Assembly (NCBI GenBank): GCA_900169235.1
Contig: FWCC01000148.1
Location: 1 to 64,000, forward strand
Direction of reading: 5' to 3'
Source: Zarea fungicola
Taxonomy: Eukaryota; Ascomycota; Sordariomycetes; Hypocreales; Cordycipitaceae
DNA: 64,000 nt
Part shown: in pieces, positions 24,501-36,539 of the stretch
How positions within the stretch are numbered: position 1 is the first letter of the stretch
Layout: each line of letters begins with the position of its first letter
Notes under the pieces: generated by a model
The model's database searches: none
Told to the model about the DNA's origin: nothing
Seen by the model: the letters and a program-made list of their open reading frames with translations, nothing else
Translations under genes and position numbers: made by a program

Positions 24501-25123
24501 ATTATCAGTCTGTAGCATTATACGTGTCTCAGTCGTCCGTTCACAACAACTCGGGCAGGTCATTAATAAGGCGATATGTCTAAGTCGGTTTCCCATGAGT
24601 TTCCTACCGTACAGCTCCTCGTCACCCTCTTTCCCGTCTATCCGGGCGCCGCATCCATCTTTGAAGGGCACGCCAAGGTGTGCCACTCAATTGTGTGTGT
24701 GGCATCCCACAAAGTCTTTATGAATTAGTGTGCGCGTGGCTCCTGCCATGGCTGGGCTTCACGCGTTTGGCTCAAACTGCCTGCCCAAATCTGTCCACGG
24801 TACATACATGGCTGGCTACCTTTGGCGCAGAGGTGTTGATCAGAGCACAGTTTCGGCAAGCTCACGCCGCTTCAGCCTAACCACACGATTGTCATGGCCT
24901 CTTCCCCTCATTTTCCTTGTTCGTATCCTAGCTATATCAATCAGCTGGCGTCCATCCGTAGCTCTTACATCCCAAGTCGTGCTACACTACTCTGTGTTTG
25001 CAGCTTGGATACTTCACTGCAGTTTTCCAGTATTCGTGCTCCCTCTTTTCGTCTTCCAAGTCGAGCGCCCCCTTTTGTCTTCGCTTTATATATCTGTTAG
25101 ATACAAAGTGGGACTTATCAAAT
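21595..25123. other. 3.5-kb gene-free region
   Basis: Short reading frames on both strands (for example 22094-22567 minus and 23411-23934 minus) have no family resemblance and are probably chance. Homopolymer runs occur at 22970-22981, 23001-23018 and 23192-23204. The last 500 bases hold the SulP promoter and a C/T-rich leader. Confidence 0.45.
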
Positions 25124-27272
25124 ATGAAATTCATCTCCAAGCTCCGCAGCAATATCGTGGAGTCGTTCCGGACCGATCCGAACTACAACAGGGTCGGCAG
25201 CTGGATTACACCCATCCGCCGCCGTCTGCCCTCAGCCACTGCGGAATATCTCGCTGAAAAGCTTCCCATTGCGCAATGGCTGCCGCATTACAACTATAGA
25301 TGGCTTCTTCAAGATGTCATAGGTGGTATTACCATTGGCGTGATGCTCATTCCGCAAGGTTTGGCGTATGCAAAGATTGCCAACATCCCCGTGGCCCATG
25401 GACTCTACTCCAGCTGGCTGCCCTCGGCAGTTTACTTCTTTCTAGGCACATCCAAAGGTAAGCCTCTTTTATCACTTGGAATTCTTCCAAAAAAAAGCAT
25501 TTTATACTTACAACTCTGAAAATGCAGAGGTTTCCTCTGGCCCCACGTCTATTCTCGGCCTCTTTACGGCTGAGGCCGTTGCCGAACTCTCCAAAGCCGG
25601 CTATGATCCTGCCAAAATTGCCTCTGCTATGGCTTTCGTGGTTGGTATATATTCCCTTGCTATTGGCCTGCTTAAACTTGGATTCCTGCTTGATTTTGTT
25701 TCCGGTCCCGTGCTGAGTGGTTGGATTTCCGCCGTTGCCTTTGTCATTGGACTTGGCCAGGTTGGCTCGCTGATTGGAATCACCACGGGTAGCGGAACTG
25801 TCGTCATTTTCCGTGATATCCTCACCCACCTGAACAAGATTAAACCCCTCACCTTGTGTGTCGGACTCACTGGTATTGCCATGCTTTACGCACTTGAATG
25901 GGTAGGCAAAATTTGGGGCAAGAAGAACAAGTGGCTCAAGTTCCTTAGCACTAGTCGTGCTGTCGTTGTCCTTGTCATTTACACCCTCATCTCATGGGGA
26001 GTCAATAAGGACCTTTCCGTCAAAAACTACAAGTGGGCCGTCTCTCAGGTTGATACCCACGGACTCCTTACACCCCGTTCCCATGAGACCTCGCTCATTA
26101 GCAGGATCGCAGTGCGATCCGTTGCTCCATTCATTGCCATGGCTGTGGAGCATCTCGGCGTGGGCAAGGCGTTTGGTCTGCGCAACAACTACAGTATTGA
26201 TAAGAGTCAAGAGCTCGTCTTTCTGGGTGTCTCCAACATTGCCAACAGCTTCTTTGGTGCTCAGACTTGTGGCGGTGCCATGTCCCGAACAGCCGTCAAC
26301 TCTGAGTGTGGTGTCCGCAGCCCCGTAAACTTTTTGTTCACGGCCGGTTGGATTGTCCTTACGCTGTACGAACTGGCCCCTGCGCTCTACTGGATTCCCA
26401 AGGCTACTCTATCGGCCATTATTGTAAGTCGTCCTCTTCTTGGTGTGGAAACGCCACTAATGCTGTTGTAGATTATGGCTGTTGCTCATCTTGTTTCATC
26501 TCCCCGCCTATTTTACCGCTACTGGAGAATGTCGTTTATCGACTTCATCGCCTCCATGCTAGGGTTCTGGGTGACTCTGTTTACTACTACTGAAATCGGC
26601 CTCGCAGCCTCGGTCGGCTTTTGCCTCGTTTACACCCTGCTCCGCCTCGCTTTCCCAACATGGATTGGTCTGTCACACACCGATACGGAGACGGTTCATT
26701 GGTCCCCACGAAAGCACCAGGCTAGTAACGGCATTGATGTGCCAGCGGAGGCCTACCTAGTAAGATACACCGAGGATCTTCTGTTCCCCAACGCAGAGCG
26801 TGTCAAGAACGCAATCGTGGAGTCTGTCAAGGTCCACTTTGAGCCAGCCTCGTCTGCTACTCGTGACATCAACGACATCAACAGGATGTGGAACACCGCA
26901 GGCAGCAAACGCATTGAAAAGATTCGACGACGAAAGAACATTGTTCCTCTCCGAGGTGAAGTCGTACCACTGCACCATGTTGTCCTGGATTTCACCATGG
27001 TCGGCTTCATAGACATTACAGGCGTGCTTTCACTTATTGAACTCAAGATGGAGCTCAGGCGCTACATTGGGGCAGATTTGCAGTTCAGATTCATTCACAT
27101 GACGGATGCGGTGTATGAGCGGTTCCAGAGGTCCGAGTGGGAGTTTGCAAAGCAGGGCGAGCAGAGAACTGGCGCGGCAGACACCATCTACGATTCACTC
27201 GAGGCTGCCCTGTTCCACCGCGACGGGGATGAGAAGTCGGATGGCGTTTCGGAGAAGGCACTGGATGTATAA
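25124..27272 (+). CDS. SulP-family sulfate/anion permease with STAS domain
   Basis: Exons 25124-25457, 25528-26423 and 26472-27272 (introns 70 and 48 nt) give 676 residues starting MKFISKLRSNIVESF. The membrane domain carries the SulP signature DVIGGITIGVMLIPQGLAYAKIANIP, GPTSILGLFTAEAV and ANSFFGAQTCGGAMSRTAVN. It is followed by a cytosolic STAS domain from about residue 470, with VPLHHVVLDFTMVGFIDITG at its core. Ten or more hydrophobic segments are visible. The protein resembles fungal sulfate permeases but is shorter than the roughly 800-residue high-affinity forms, so substrate (sulfate or another anion) is open. An upstream in-frame stretch from 24998 exists, but the ATG at 25124 gives the normal start. 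Confidence 0.93.
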
Positions 27273-28546
27273 GTGGCTGACTTGCTGGCATACATTGGTG
27301 GATCGCAATGTGGCAGTGTTTTCCTTTGAGTACGGCCTGATTTCTTTTAACTACGATTTATGACTAGCACGAATGTATTCTTTGTTCACTCTCTACCCCG
27401 TCTTCGTGTGGACTTGCAAGCACGCCCCAGCAATACACCCACGGCAGTGAACTCGACACTGTTCTTGGCTAGCTTGCCCGGACCCAACGTCGCATTGCAT
27501 ATTTAGCCTCACCAAACTGTTGGTATTCCTTGGCAGCTAGCCGGCACCTCTGGTTTTGCGACCTGCTATGTACGACCGTTTCATGTCGAGCAATGAGAGG
27601 AACCCGATGCCAGCAGCTGACCAAATCCATCTGTGCTTGGCGTCTACGTGAATAGTTGCAACGTTCTTTGGGTAGCATCCACATCATCATCGTTTAACCT
27701 TGCATGGCAAAGCCACCAGCCGAGTGGTGCAGCCGAAACGCAACCGTTTGACTCTGGCGAGCCCGCCGCTTCGGCCAACACCGAAATTCGTCCGCGAATG
27801 TTGCCTGCATTTTGATTCCCGCTGTTACAGCCGGCAGTTGGCCTGAATTTGTGATCAATTAAAGCAGGTTTTACGATACGGAACATCGGCGACATGTCAT
27901 AGACCTTGCTTGACGGCAAGTGGCCGAAGCCACGGGAAGTGGCTTTGAGTACGGACCGGCATCCAATTCTAGAGACCGCCTCAACTGAATTCTGCTTGTA
28001 CTACCTTGTTGGGGAGTTTTCAACCAATCACTTCACTGTGACTCTGTCAGGGAAAAGAAAGTATAAATAAATCGGTCCCCGCGATATTTTTTCCATTTCT
28101 TTTTCAACAGATAATTACGAAAGATTTCAACCTGAATCGCAGCATCAGAAACCAGGCGGAACGCGGCGACAGATTTGAGGCCGGATTTGTTTGCGGCTGT
28201 GATAGTCATGGCGTAAACGCCACCTCCGTGGTTTAATCGGCTGGATTGAAAATGAAGATGGGCTTTTGTCGTCGTTAGATTTTTTGAGCCTCCCACAAAA
28301 AAAAAAAAAAAAACCCCCCACACAGTGGCTTGTAACTTGAAGAAGAAGGGCTTGGATGCAGGTAATGCGGGGAAGACCTTTGTGAGTGAGAGGAGAGTGC
28401 TTCTATTACTGTTAGCGGAACGTGTCAGAGGGCGCTGCGCGGGGTTAGTAAACGTATTTACTCGAAGCCTCATAATGTGAAGATTCACGAAAAGACAAAT
28501 CAAGCAAACCCTTGGAATAAACCAATAATAGCCCAAGAGAAAAACG
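27273..28546. other. Intergenic region
   Basis: 1.27 kb between two plus-strand genes. It contains an A18C6-type homopolymer junction near 28299-28319. A reading frame on the minus strand at 28033-28635 is low in recognisable content and overlaps the next gene's start; not accepted. Confidence 0.4.
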
Positions 28547-29692
28547 ATGACCAGCCTGCTGATGAAGCGCAGCCCTGTCGCGGCTTGCGGCGTGCGCTTG
28601 ACACGCAACCTGAGCAGGCATACACCTGTCTCCATTCACACCCGGCAGTTCGAGGCGACAAAGCAGCGTCGAGAGGTGCTGGGCACACCCCACAGCCCTT
28701 TGCGGACTTTCTCCTCGACTAGCAACGCCGCTAGCAAAGGTGTCACTCATGGTCAGGCGAATGAGAACTTTGCTGCAGTTGCGACGGGAGGCTACGAGTA
28801 CCCAGGTATTCCCGAGTTCAAAGACAACTATGCAAAGAGACAATGGCAGCTGGAGCATATGGCAGGTGCGTTTCGCGTCTTTGCGCGGATGGGCTTCACT
28901 GAGGGCGCTAGCGGGCACATTAGTGTTAGAGATCCAGTCGACCCGGAGACATTTTGGATCAATCCGTACGTGATTCTGCACAAATGGCAGGCTCAATGCT
29001 CAAGATGTATCTACTGACAGCTTTGGTAGGATGGGCGTTCACTTCGCTCTCCTCAAGGCGAGCGACATGGTCCACATTGATGAGACTGGCCAAGTTATCG
29101 GGGGCAACCGAACCGCCGTCAACGCGGCCGGCTTCATGATCCATTCCGCGATCCACAAGGCCCGTCCAGATATCAATGCGGCCTGCCATACCCATTCAAA
29201 GTACGGCAAGGCATGGTCCACTTTTGGTCGCCCGCTCGAGATTATCAACCAGGATGGCTGCATGTTCTGGAACAACCATGGCGTGTATTCCAGCTTTGGC
29301 GGCGTAGCGCTACAGGACGAGGAAGGCGTGCGGATTGCTCAAGCTCTGGGCCCGACGCATCGCGCCGTTATCTTGCAGAATCACGGAATCCTCACCGCTG
29401 GCGGCACGGTTGACGAAGCGGCATACTTGTATACGTTGATGGAGCGGACGTGCGAGATTCAGCTGCTGGCGGAAGCCACCGGCCTTAAAAAGAAGCTCGT
29501 CAGCGAGGAAGAGGCAGAATACACCTACAAGTACACAGGGAACCCGGTAAGCTTTTGTCGTCTCCCATATGTTTACACCTTTCTAATAATCAGCAGGAGA
29601 CATTGTATTCTGAGTTTCAGCCCGACTTCCAGTACGAGGTTGCCATGTCCAATGGTGAACTGAGTGGCGAAGGAGAGTTTGGCAAGAAGTAA
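28547..29692 (+). CDS. Class II aldolase/adducin-domain protein
   Basis: Exons 28547-28965, 29030-29546 and 29594-29692 give 344 residues. The first 70 residues are Arg/Ser/Thr-rich without acids (RLTRNLSRHTP, LRTFSSTSNAA) and look like a mitochondrial transit peptide. The class II aldolase/adducin fold follows: GFTEGASGHISVRDP, zinc-site ACHTHSKYG (H193, H195) and LQNHGILTAGG (H258). The joins recreate WINP-MGVHFALLKASDM and GNP-QETLYSEFQPDF, both typical of fungal members. Bacterial relatives cleave phosphorylated sugars; the substrate of the fungal group is mostly unknown. It is convergent with the MFS permease that follows (110 bases apart), and with the amine oxidase may belong to one catabolic group. 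Confidence 0.92.
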
Positions 29693-29801
29693 ACTGCGTA
29701 GAGCAAACATGAGCAACCCAAAAGCTGTTTTCATGGGCAAAAATTGTTCTGAACTATACATTGATCTGATTTTTATCGAATAATACCTATATGTACCATC
29801 T

Positions 29802-31585
29802 CTAGTATACATAAACAAAGTTAGGGTTCTCCTTGTCCGTCATGTCCGTGAAAGCCGTCTCATTCAGCGCAGCCACCTCACCGCCAGATTGTCTCAGTGC
29901 CTCGCGCTGCTTTTCCTTCTTCTTATTCTCCCAGATAAACGCATACCGGAAAACAAAGAATAGGAGAAGCTCCAAGCAGTTTGCAGTAAGAAGGGAGCCG
30001 ATACCCAGCTGGTAGGTTGGCGCCTGGCTGTCCTTGTAGAAGAAGGGACTGACAATGTTTCCGATGCAGGCGCCGAACCAGACCATGCCGGATACAATCA
30101 TCTTCTTGGACTGGCCGCCGGTGTTGGACGTAATCAGAGAAAGAGAAATGACAAAGGCGGCCTGGTAGGAGCCGGTGAGGTAGCTGTTATCATTGCGTCA
30201 GTTTCAGCGTACATAGATAGCCTGCGGTGGGCGAATGGTGTGCATCACTTACAAGCAAATCAATCGCCCGACATATGCATCGCGCGGCGCGAGGAGGAAC
30301 CCCAGGGCACCCGCGATTGTGGGAAGCATAAACATTATGCAGACAATCGTTCGGCTGTTCGCTGGCATATACTTATTTGCCACCGCACCAAGCGTGATCC
30401 AAATGACCACAAGGGCACCTTGCGGTATGCCCAGTAGCGATGTCTGCAGTGTGTTGAAGCCAAGACCCTTTATTACGAGCGTCGAGAAGTTAGAGATGCC
30501 ACCGTTGGGGACGTTTGCAATAAATCCCAGGAGCGTAAACAGCCACGTCTTGTAGTCAAGATAGGCTTCCTTGATCTGACCCCAGTTGATGCGACGCTGC
30601 TCGATACCCGTCTGGTTGCGACGCACACGCGCAATCATGATGAGCTTTTCCTCGTGGGTGAAGCCCCATATTGTGCTGGGGGAGTTTGGCAAGGCAATGT
30701 ACAGCATGATGGCCCAGGCAGAGCAGAATGCACCGACAATGATGAACTCATATCGCCATGAAGCCAGTGCACCTTTAATGTGACCAATTCCGTATCCTGT
30801 CGTTGCCATAGGTTAGCAGGTAACAGGATAATTTCGGTATGACCGTATTTGGAAACAAGACTTGCCAATAAGACCGCCGCCGGCAACACCGACGCCGTTC
30901 CAAATATACCAAGCTGAGATTCGTGAGGGCTGCTCTTCGCGGGTATAGTACATGGAAGTTATGAGCATAAATGCAGGGTCCGCAATTGCCTCGAACGCCC
31001 CAGACAGGACGCGCAGCGAGATGAGCCCAGCAAAGTTATGTACCGCTGCCTGCGCCATGAGCAGTGCACCCCACATGAAGATGTTGAAGGCAAGATACGT
31101 GGCCACCGGGCTTCGCTGCATGATGAGGTTGGATGGAATGGCCCAGATCAGCCAACCAAAATAGAAGCTGCTCGACAGCCACGAATACTCTGTCTTGCCT
31201 AGATGCAACGAGTCTTTGATGCCAAAGATGGCGGCATAGGAACTACGCGTAACTTGTTAGCCACATACTGTGATATCCTAGTGCCAAGTTGCTTGAAGAA
31301 AGGGAAGGGCAGACCAACGTACAGAGTTGTCTTGTCAACATAATAAAAGAAATAGCAAATGCCGAGGAGAGGAAGGATGCGCATATCCAGCTTGCGAACC
31401 AGACGCTTCTCATCTCCAGCATCTATCGACTCATCGTTGGGATACCGTGTGAGGGCTTCAATGTAGATATCAGGTTGGTCTTGGTTAATCTGATTCTGTG
31501 CTGCCTTGAGGGCATCTACCTCGTCTGAGCCGCGTCGCTCGAGATGACTCGTGTCCTGCCCAGTCTTCGTATCTGAGTCTGCCAT
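29802..31585 (-). CDS. MFS permease, ACS (allantoate/nicotinate permease-like) family
   Basis: Four exons (31585-31323, 31242-30866, 30796-30253, 30183-29802) give 521 residues. Introns are 80, 69 and 69 nt; the second has a GC donor. Signatures: FFYYVDKTTLSYAAIFGIKDSLHL in TM1-2 (split by intron 1), WLSSSFYFGWLIWAIPSNLIMQR, FMLITSMYYTREEQPSRISAWYIWNGVG, and GGLIG-YGIGHI around the GC-AG intron. This layout is that of the allantoate permease/Dal5 subfamily with the TREEQP loop. Substrate unknown. It lies between a class II aldolase gene (convergent) and a flavin amine oxidase gene on the same strand, so uptake of a compound processed by these enzymes is a reasonable but untested guess. Confidence 0.92.
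30797..30865 (-). other. GC-AG intron in the second MFS gene
   Basis: Donor GCAAGT after the codons for GGLI and the first base of G; acceptor ACGACAG before GATACGG. Splicing restores GGLIGYGIGHI, a conserved segment of this permease family. No GT donor gives this frame. Confidence 0.8.
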
Positions 31586-32173
31586 GTTGATATCGGTCCA
31601 GAACTGTCAGGTTTAGAGTTAAAGCTCAGAATCTGGGGTTCTTGCATGAGATGGTCATTCTGTCCATGTCAAAAGCCATGAAACCGGGACAAATGGCCAG
31701 CTTTTATCTCACCGTGCCCCTCAAGTATCGGTGATGGATCAATAGCCGATGACTTCTTCCGTTGTTCTAGGCTCGAACCGGCATGTATCTGCAATCAACC
31801 GATTGTGGGGAAGGGAATGGGGAAATGGAACGCAGCGTGGGGGATCCAACCCGACGGGAGTTATGTTCAGTTACGCCTACGTCTAATAATCCATAGTTAT
31901 TAGTGTCATGACAACGAAGGGGCTTCGAATAGAGATTCAAGTGAATGTAGTGAATTTGGAATATTATTCTCTATTCCCGGGACCAAAAAATACAGTCTTA
32001 ATTCCAAGTCTACATTTGTGTTGCTCATCTAATGCAGCCTCTAGTTATGTACGGTGTACTTATGACAGACCCTCTAAAACCCCGGCTGGAAAAGATGGCG
32101 CTGAAATGACGCTGAAACCCCAGTTGTAAAATTGTAATCAACGCCACTCATTCGCCTCTTGTGTGACTCTAAC
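31586..32173. other. Intergenic region
   Basis: Promoter of the MFS permease and 3' UTR of the amine oxidase. The stretch 31870-32060 is AT-rich. No gene recognised. Confidence 0.4.
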
Positions 32174-33638
32174 TTACAATCGAGGAGCTAATGCATTGGC
32201 GCGAGATGTGCCGAATGCGGCTACAATATCAATAGCCGTCTTCTCTCCTGCGGTCAATGCGCCCTCCATGTGTCCCCTCCAGATGCCGCTCGTGTCGGCG
32301 CCAGAAATGTGTATATTGCCTTGGGTTTTCCAAGCGGCTTGGCGTGTGGCGGCGCCAGCGGCATTCTCTCCGCATGTATAATTCAAGCACTGCTGTCCGT
32401 GCAACAACGGATTAGCATCTTGCTCAATCATCTGCACAGGGCGTGGGATATTGCCGCCGAAGATGGTACTGAGATGTTGCAGAATGAGCGTCTCGCGCTC
32501 CTCGGCATCCATGAGCCACAGCCACATGCCGCGGGCCTGCTCTCCCGCGATTTGGCAGGAAAGCGAGCACAGACCGTCAATCTCAATTCCAGAAGGGCGC
32601 ACCAGAGCGATGGGTCCTGTCAGGCCATGGGCATAGCCCGAGAGCCCACGGTCTTGCCACCACGCCTGATCGAAAACGACATCCACAGTTGTGCTAAATC
32701 CCTGCTCGTTGCGCATCATCTCCCATTTCTCAGCCGCTGTGATGGTAGGATGCACCTGCAACTCGCCAAACATAGATAACGAACCGGCTAGCACAACCTT
32801 TGTGCTGCGGAAGACATCGCCAGACGCTGTGTGGATCATGCAGCTGTTTGAGCTTGTATGGTCGATCTGGGTGACATTCTGGTGCAGCAGGAGCGTTCCT
32901 TTACTGAGGCGCTGAGCCAGGGCACTGGCAACTTTATGCGAAACCTCAGGAATGAAGATTTCCTCGCTGGAGCTGCAGAGATTGTCGAGGACGGGTTGCA
33001 GTCCGCCGCACGACGCGCAGTGGGAGAGAAATTGTAATGCGCTAACATTGTTGGAAGAGAGACCAAAAATTGTGCGCGTCCACATATTGGCCAGGTTGGC
33101 GACGGTGGGAGTCGCGCCGTATGATGAGACGAGTTCTGCGACAGTCATGTTTGGTGCCGAGGTTTCCAATCGCTTCGAGAGGGTGTCGAGAATAGCCTGG
33201 ATCTGGAAGAGGCTGGCAGCATCTTCCGCAGTAAGCTAAGCCAATTGCTAGGTGAGTCTTTTGTACACAAGGATGCAAAAGTACGAAGAAGAGAACTTGT
33301 GTTGCACTTACAGCAGGCTGGCCATCGTGCTCAAAGGCGTCGAAGCCCTCAAGCATGGCTTTGCCTCGAATCGGCAGGTGTTCGTCGATAATTTCACATT
33401 CTGTGGCGACGGCATACATGCGCGGGTGATGTACCGCATTGAAAGTACTGTGCGCAAAAGTCTGGCCACCGATATTGCCGGAACCTTCGAGCACAATGCA
33501 GGAAATACCAGCTTGCTGGAGCTTGTGTGCGGTCTGGAGACCACTAACTCCAGCACCAACAACAATTACCTCAGCGGAGCGATTCTGGCTCCCGGCCTGG
33601 TGCTCTTGTGCCATTTGCGTCATAATTTTAACTGTCAT
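32174..33638 (-). CDS. Flavin amine oxidase family protein with shortened N-terminal FAD segment
   Basis: Exons 33638-33312 and 33235-32174 (76-nt intron) give 462 residues. The N-terminus has the dinucleotide-binding fold VIVVGAGVSGLQTAHKLQQ and an E ending strand 2 (IVLEGS). The C-terminus has ISGADTSGIWRGHMEGALTAGEKTA, the second FAD/substrate block of the monoamine-oxidase family (usually GxETSxxWxGYMEGAxxSGxRAA). What is odd is the region after IGGQTFAHST: relatives carry about 15 residues here ending in an LGAxW motif before the PRMYA-like helix, and this protein goes directly to FNAVHHPRMYAV. No intron or alternative frame recovers the segment. It may be an inactive or divergent enzyme. 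Family function: oxidative deamination of amines. Neighbours are an ACS permease and an S9 peptidase. Confidence 0.82.
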
Positions 33639-34484
33639 GAGTATGTGTTTACAACTTCCAGGTCAAACCAAGGTAGAAAAGGATTGAAACAAGATTCAAG
33701 TCTTGGGTAAGGTTGTCAACTCAAGCCAATGTCGCCTTTGGCTAGGGTGTCAAGAGTCTAACATCTATCTATTCTTGTGGGACAGGGCAGCCTCAAAAGC
33801 TAAACTTTCTTCTACCAGCTCAGGAAAGGAGCAGGCACTAGGAGTTCGGCGACTAGTTAGCCCAGCTTTTAAATGCTAGGGGACCCCCCGGACTCCAGTG
33901 TGCTAGGCGTGCTATTCCTTCAAATGTACCCGCACGTGTAGACGGATGCTCCATGTAATCGGAGCTAAAAGCCGACCAGTATGACGCTTTTCAGTCAGAT
34001 TTCGGCACTGTTCGTCAGCAGCCCCTGTCTTTAGCTCTTACTAAAACCATGTCGGCGACAGGCGGCTTCCAGAGAGCTACGGAATAGAATAAGCGGTCAT
34101 AGAGAATCTGATTTCTCCGAATTGGGCCTAAAATCGCGAAATCCTGCGGTCATTCATTGGTTGGACATGACGCGACGCCAAACCCGGGAAGTCGGCGCAC
34201 ACCGCACTTCGGAGCTTTACGACTTCTAGACATCCACCACGGTCCACCAGAGCCGGAAATATTATGCCAATAACAGTAATATTTTACGCACTTTGTCCCA
34301 ACGGATTGGACTTATATCTCAAGGAGGAGGTTTGTGAATTCCAGTTATGTATATCAAGTAAGAGAAAAGCGAATTAAGTCCGCTATTTGAAAGCCATAAT
34401 CCGGAGTAAACTCGGCTCTGTCGGCCTTTTTTTTATTTAGTTGGACCCTCTTTTTTTATACATACATAATAGAAAGAAGAACAA
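33639..34484. other. Intergenic region
   Basis: Upstream region of the amine oxidase and 3' end of the S9 peptidase gene; partly AT-rich at 34255-34460. Nothing else recognised. Confidence 0.4.
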
Positions 34485-36539
34485 TCAGACCTTGAGGAGC
34501 GTCTTTCTCCACCATAACTCTGTCTCTGCTGTACAGCTCCTGACGGTATCAGGTTTCCCGAGCATATGGCCCTCGCCTGGAAACTCTATCAGCTTAACAT
34601 CGCCACCTTTTCCCTTCACAATGTCGTAAAGTTGTCTCGCCTGTGCAATTGGTACCACAGGATCCGCTGTACCGTGGATCAGCAGCAGCGGCGCTTCAAT
34701 TTGTTCAGCATGGTACAGAGCACTTCGCTCTCTAAAAATGCGAGGCGCTTCCTCCTTTGGTGTTCCTTTGGGCAGTGCCAGTGCGGCGGTATAATCAGAC
34801 TCCAGTTTATGTGTGGTGCTGTCGAGCTGAGCCACATCGCTTATACCGCAGAGGCACACGCCAGCAGTAAATATCGTGGGATATCGTGTAAGAGCTTGCA
34901 GCGTGTTGTAGCCCCCGGCACTACCTCCTGTAATGCCAACTGCTCCCGGACGAACACGGCCAGTTCGAACCAAATGTGTCGCGAAATCAGCAACATCACT
35001 CGCGTCCGAAATGCCCCATCGACCGTACAGATGTCGACGATATTCCCTGCCGTAGCCAATCGAACCCACATAGTTGACCAACAGATATGCATAACCACGC
35101 GATGTAAAATACTGGGTTTGTAGGTTGAAGCCATTGTTGGATAAGGACGTAGGGCCACCATGCGACTGAATCACAAGTGGCGGAAGTGCCCCATGAGCAG
35201 CCGTGTATCTGTTGTTGCGCGGCAAATAAAGAAAACCATGGACTTCGCGGGGCTCACTACAGGACTGGATAGTGATGCTCTCCGGTAGAGAAACTAACCC
35301 ACGTGGGTAATCAGAAGCAGATAGCCCTGAGGTTCTAAGAAGTCGGCTCTTTCGATCATCTTGAACATCAATCTTGAAAACGGAGACAGCTAGGGTTGGA
35401 CCTCGACCAACGACGATGCCAGAATACTCATTGGCTCTTGCGACACAATCTGACCTCAGTGCGGTGATTCCTTTATCTTGCGCTATAAATTTCCACTGGC
35501 GTTCCTTTATATCAATGCATATTAGGCAACTAATACCTTGGGATGTCGCTGTGGCGAGTAAGTGGCGACTGGAGAGCGAGACATATGTACGACTGTGATG
35601 GTCAGTGACGTGTGCAAATGAAAACGCAGCGGCACACAAACCTCGCCTCTGACATGGTTGCCTCACCAATATCGAACTTTTCCAGACCAGGAAGATTGAG
35701 ATGTACGGGTTCGTCACCCCCAGGTGGAATCCTGAAAAGCTGGCGACGGTCATCTTTCTCTTTAGAGAAGTAAAGGGCATCATCCGTGCCCCAGTGGGGT
35801 TCACAAGTGCCATCAGAATGCCCTCCTGAAATTAGATGCTTGTTTTTAACGGCAATGTTGCCATTGTCCCAATCCGCACCGCAGAGTCGGGACATCTCGA
35901 ACAGTAACTCAGGGTGGTTCCATTCAAGCCAAACAAGACGCGTGCCATCGCTGTTGAACTGTGGTTGAAAGTAGAAGTCCGCACCAGATATAACACGTTT
36001 CACGTCGCCATTTTCGATATTGATGGCGACAACGTAGTTTTGTACACCATATGGAGTGTCAATGGTGTGGTCCTCCTGGATGGCAAGCACCCACGGGGAC
36101 GACTTGTGAGCCTCAAAAGCACCATAGCGCAGTGTAGGATTCTCATTCAAAGCAATAGTCACTTTACAAGTGTTGGGGTCAAGAATTCCCACTGCATTTT
36201 TTTTATCGGAAAAGATGAGACGCCCATCAGGTAATATGTTGAGCGCTGTAACGCCATACTCATAGACAGTGTTACCTACGCTGTGATCTTTAGGTAGAAT
36301 ATCCACGGCAGAGCTCCCACAGAGTTCTATGATGGTCATTCTACCAGTGCCATCATCGTCCAGGACATACGTTCTACCCGTCACATTCTACTTCGGGTCA
36401 GCTTAACTGGTTCTGGGTATTGGAGGAAACTACTTACGCAAACCCGGGGAGCCGCTACCGCTCCTGAGCCAGAGGCCACCGACTCTGCGGAGATGGGAGA
36501 TTTCCAGTCGCCATGAGGCGCCACAAGCTTGATCGTCAT
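34485..36539 (-). CDS. S9 prolyl-oligopeptidase-like serine peptidase
   Basis: Exons 36539-36438, 36387-35642 and 35592-34485 (introns 50 and 49 nt) give 651 residues without signal peptide. Residues 30-400 form a beta-propeller-like region (repeats such as YFQPQFNSDGTRLVWLEW, EPHWGTDDALYFSKEKDD). The alpha/beta-hydrolase domain follows: oxyanion/strand region VIQSHGGPTS, nucleophile GGSAGG (S507), acid HGTADPVVP (D593) and GEGHML (H625). All three catalytic residues are present. Family members (acylaminoacyl- or dipeptidyl-peptidase-like) cut short peptides. The cytosolic form fits the lack of a signal. The in-frame extension upstream to 36581 begins with TTG and is not used; ATG at 36539 is the start. 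Confidence 0.92.
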
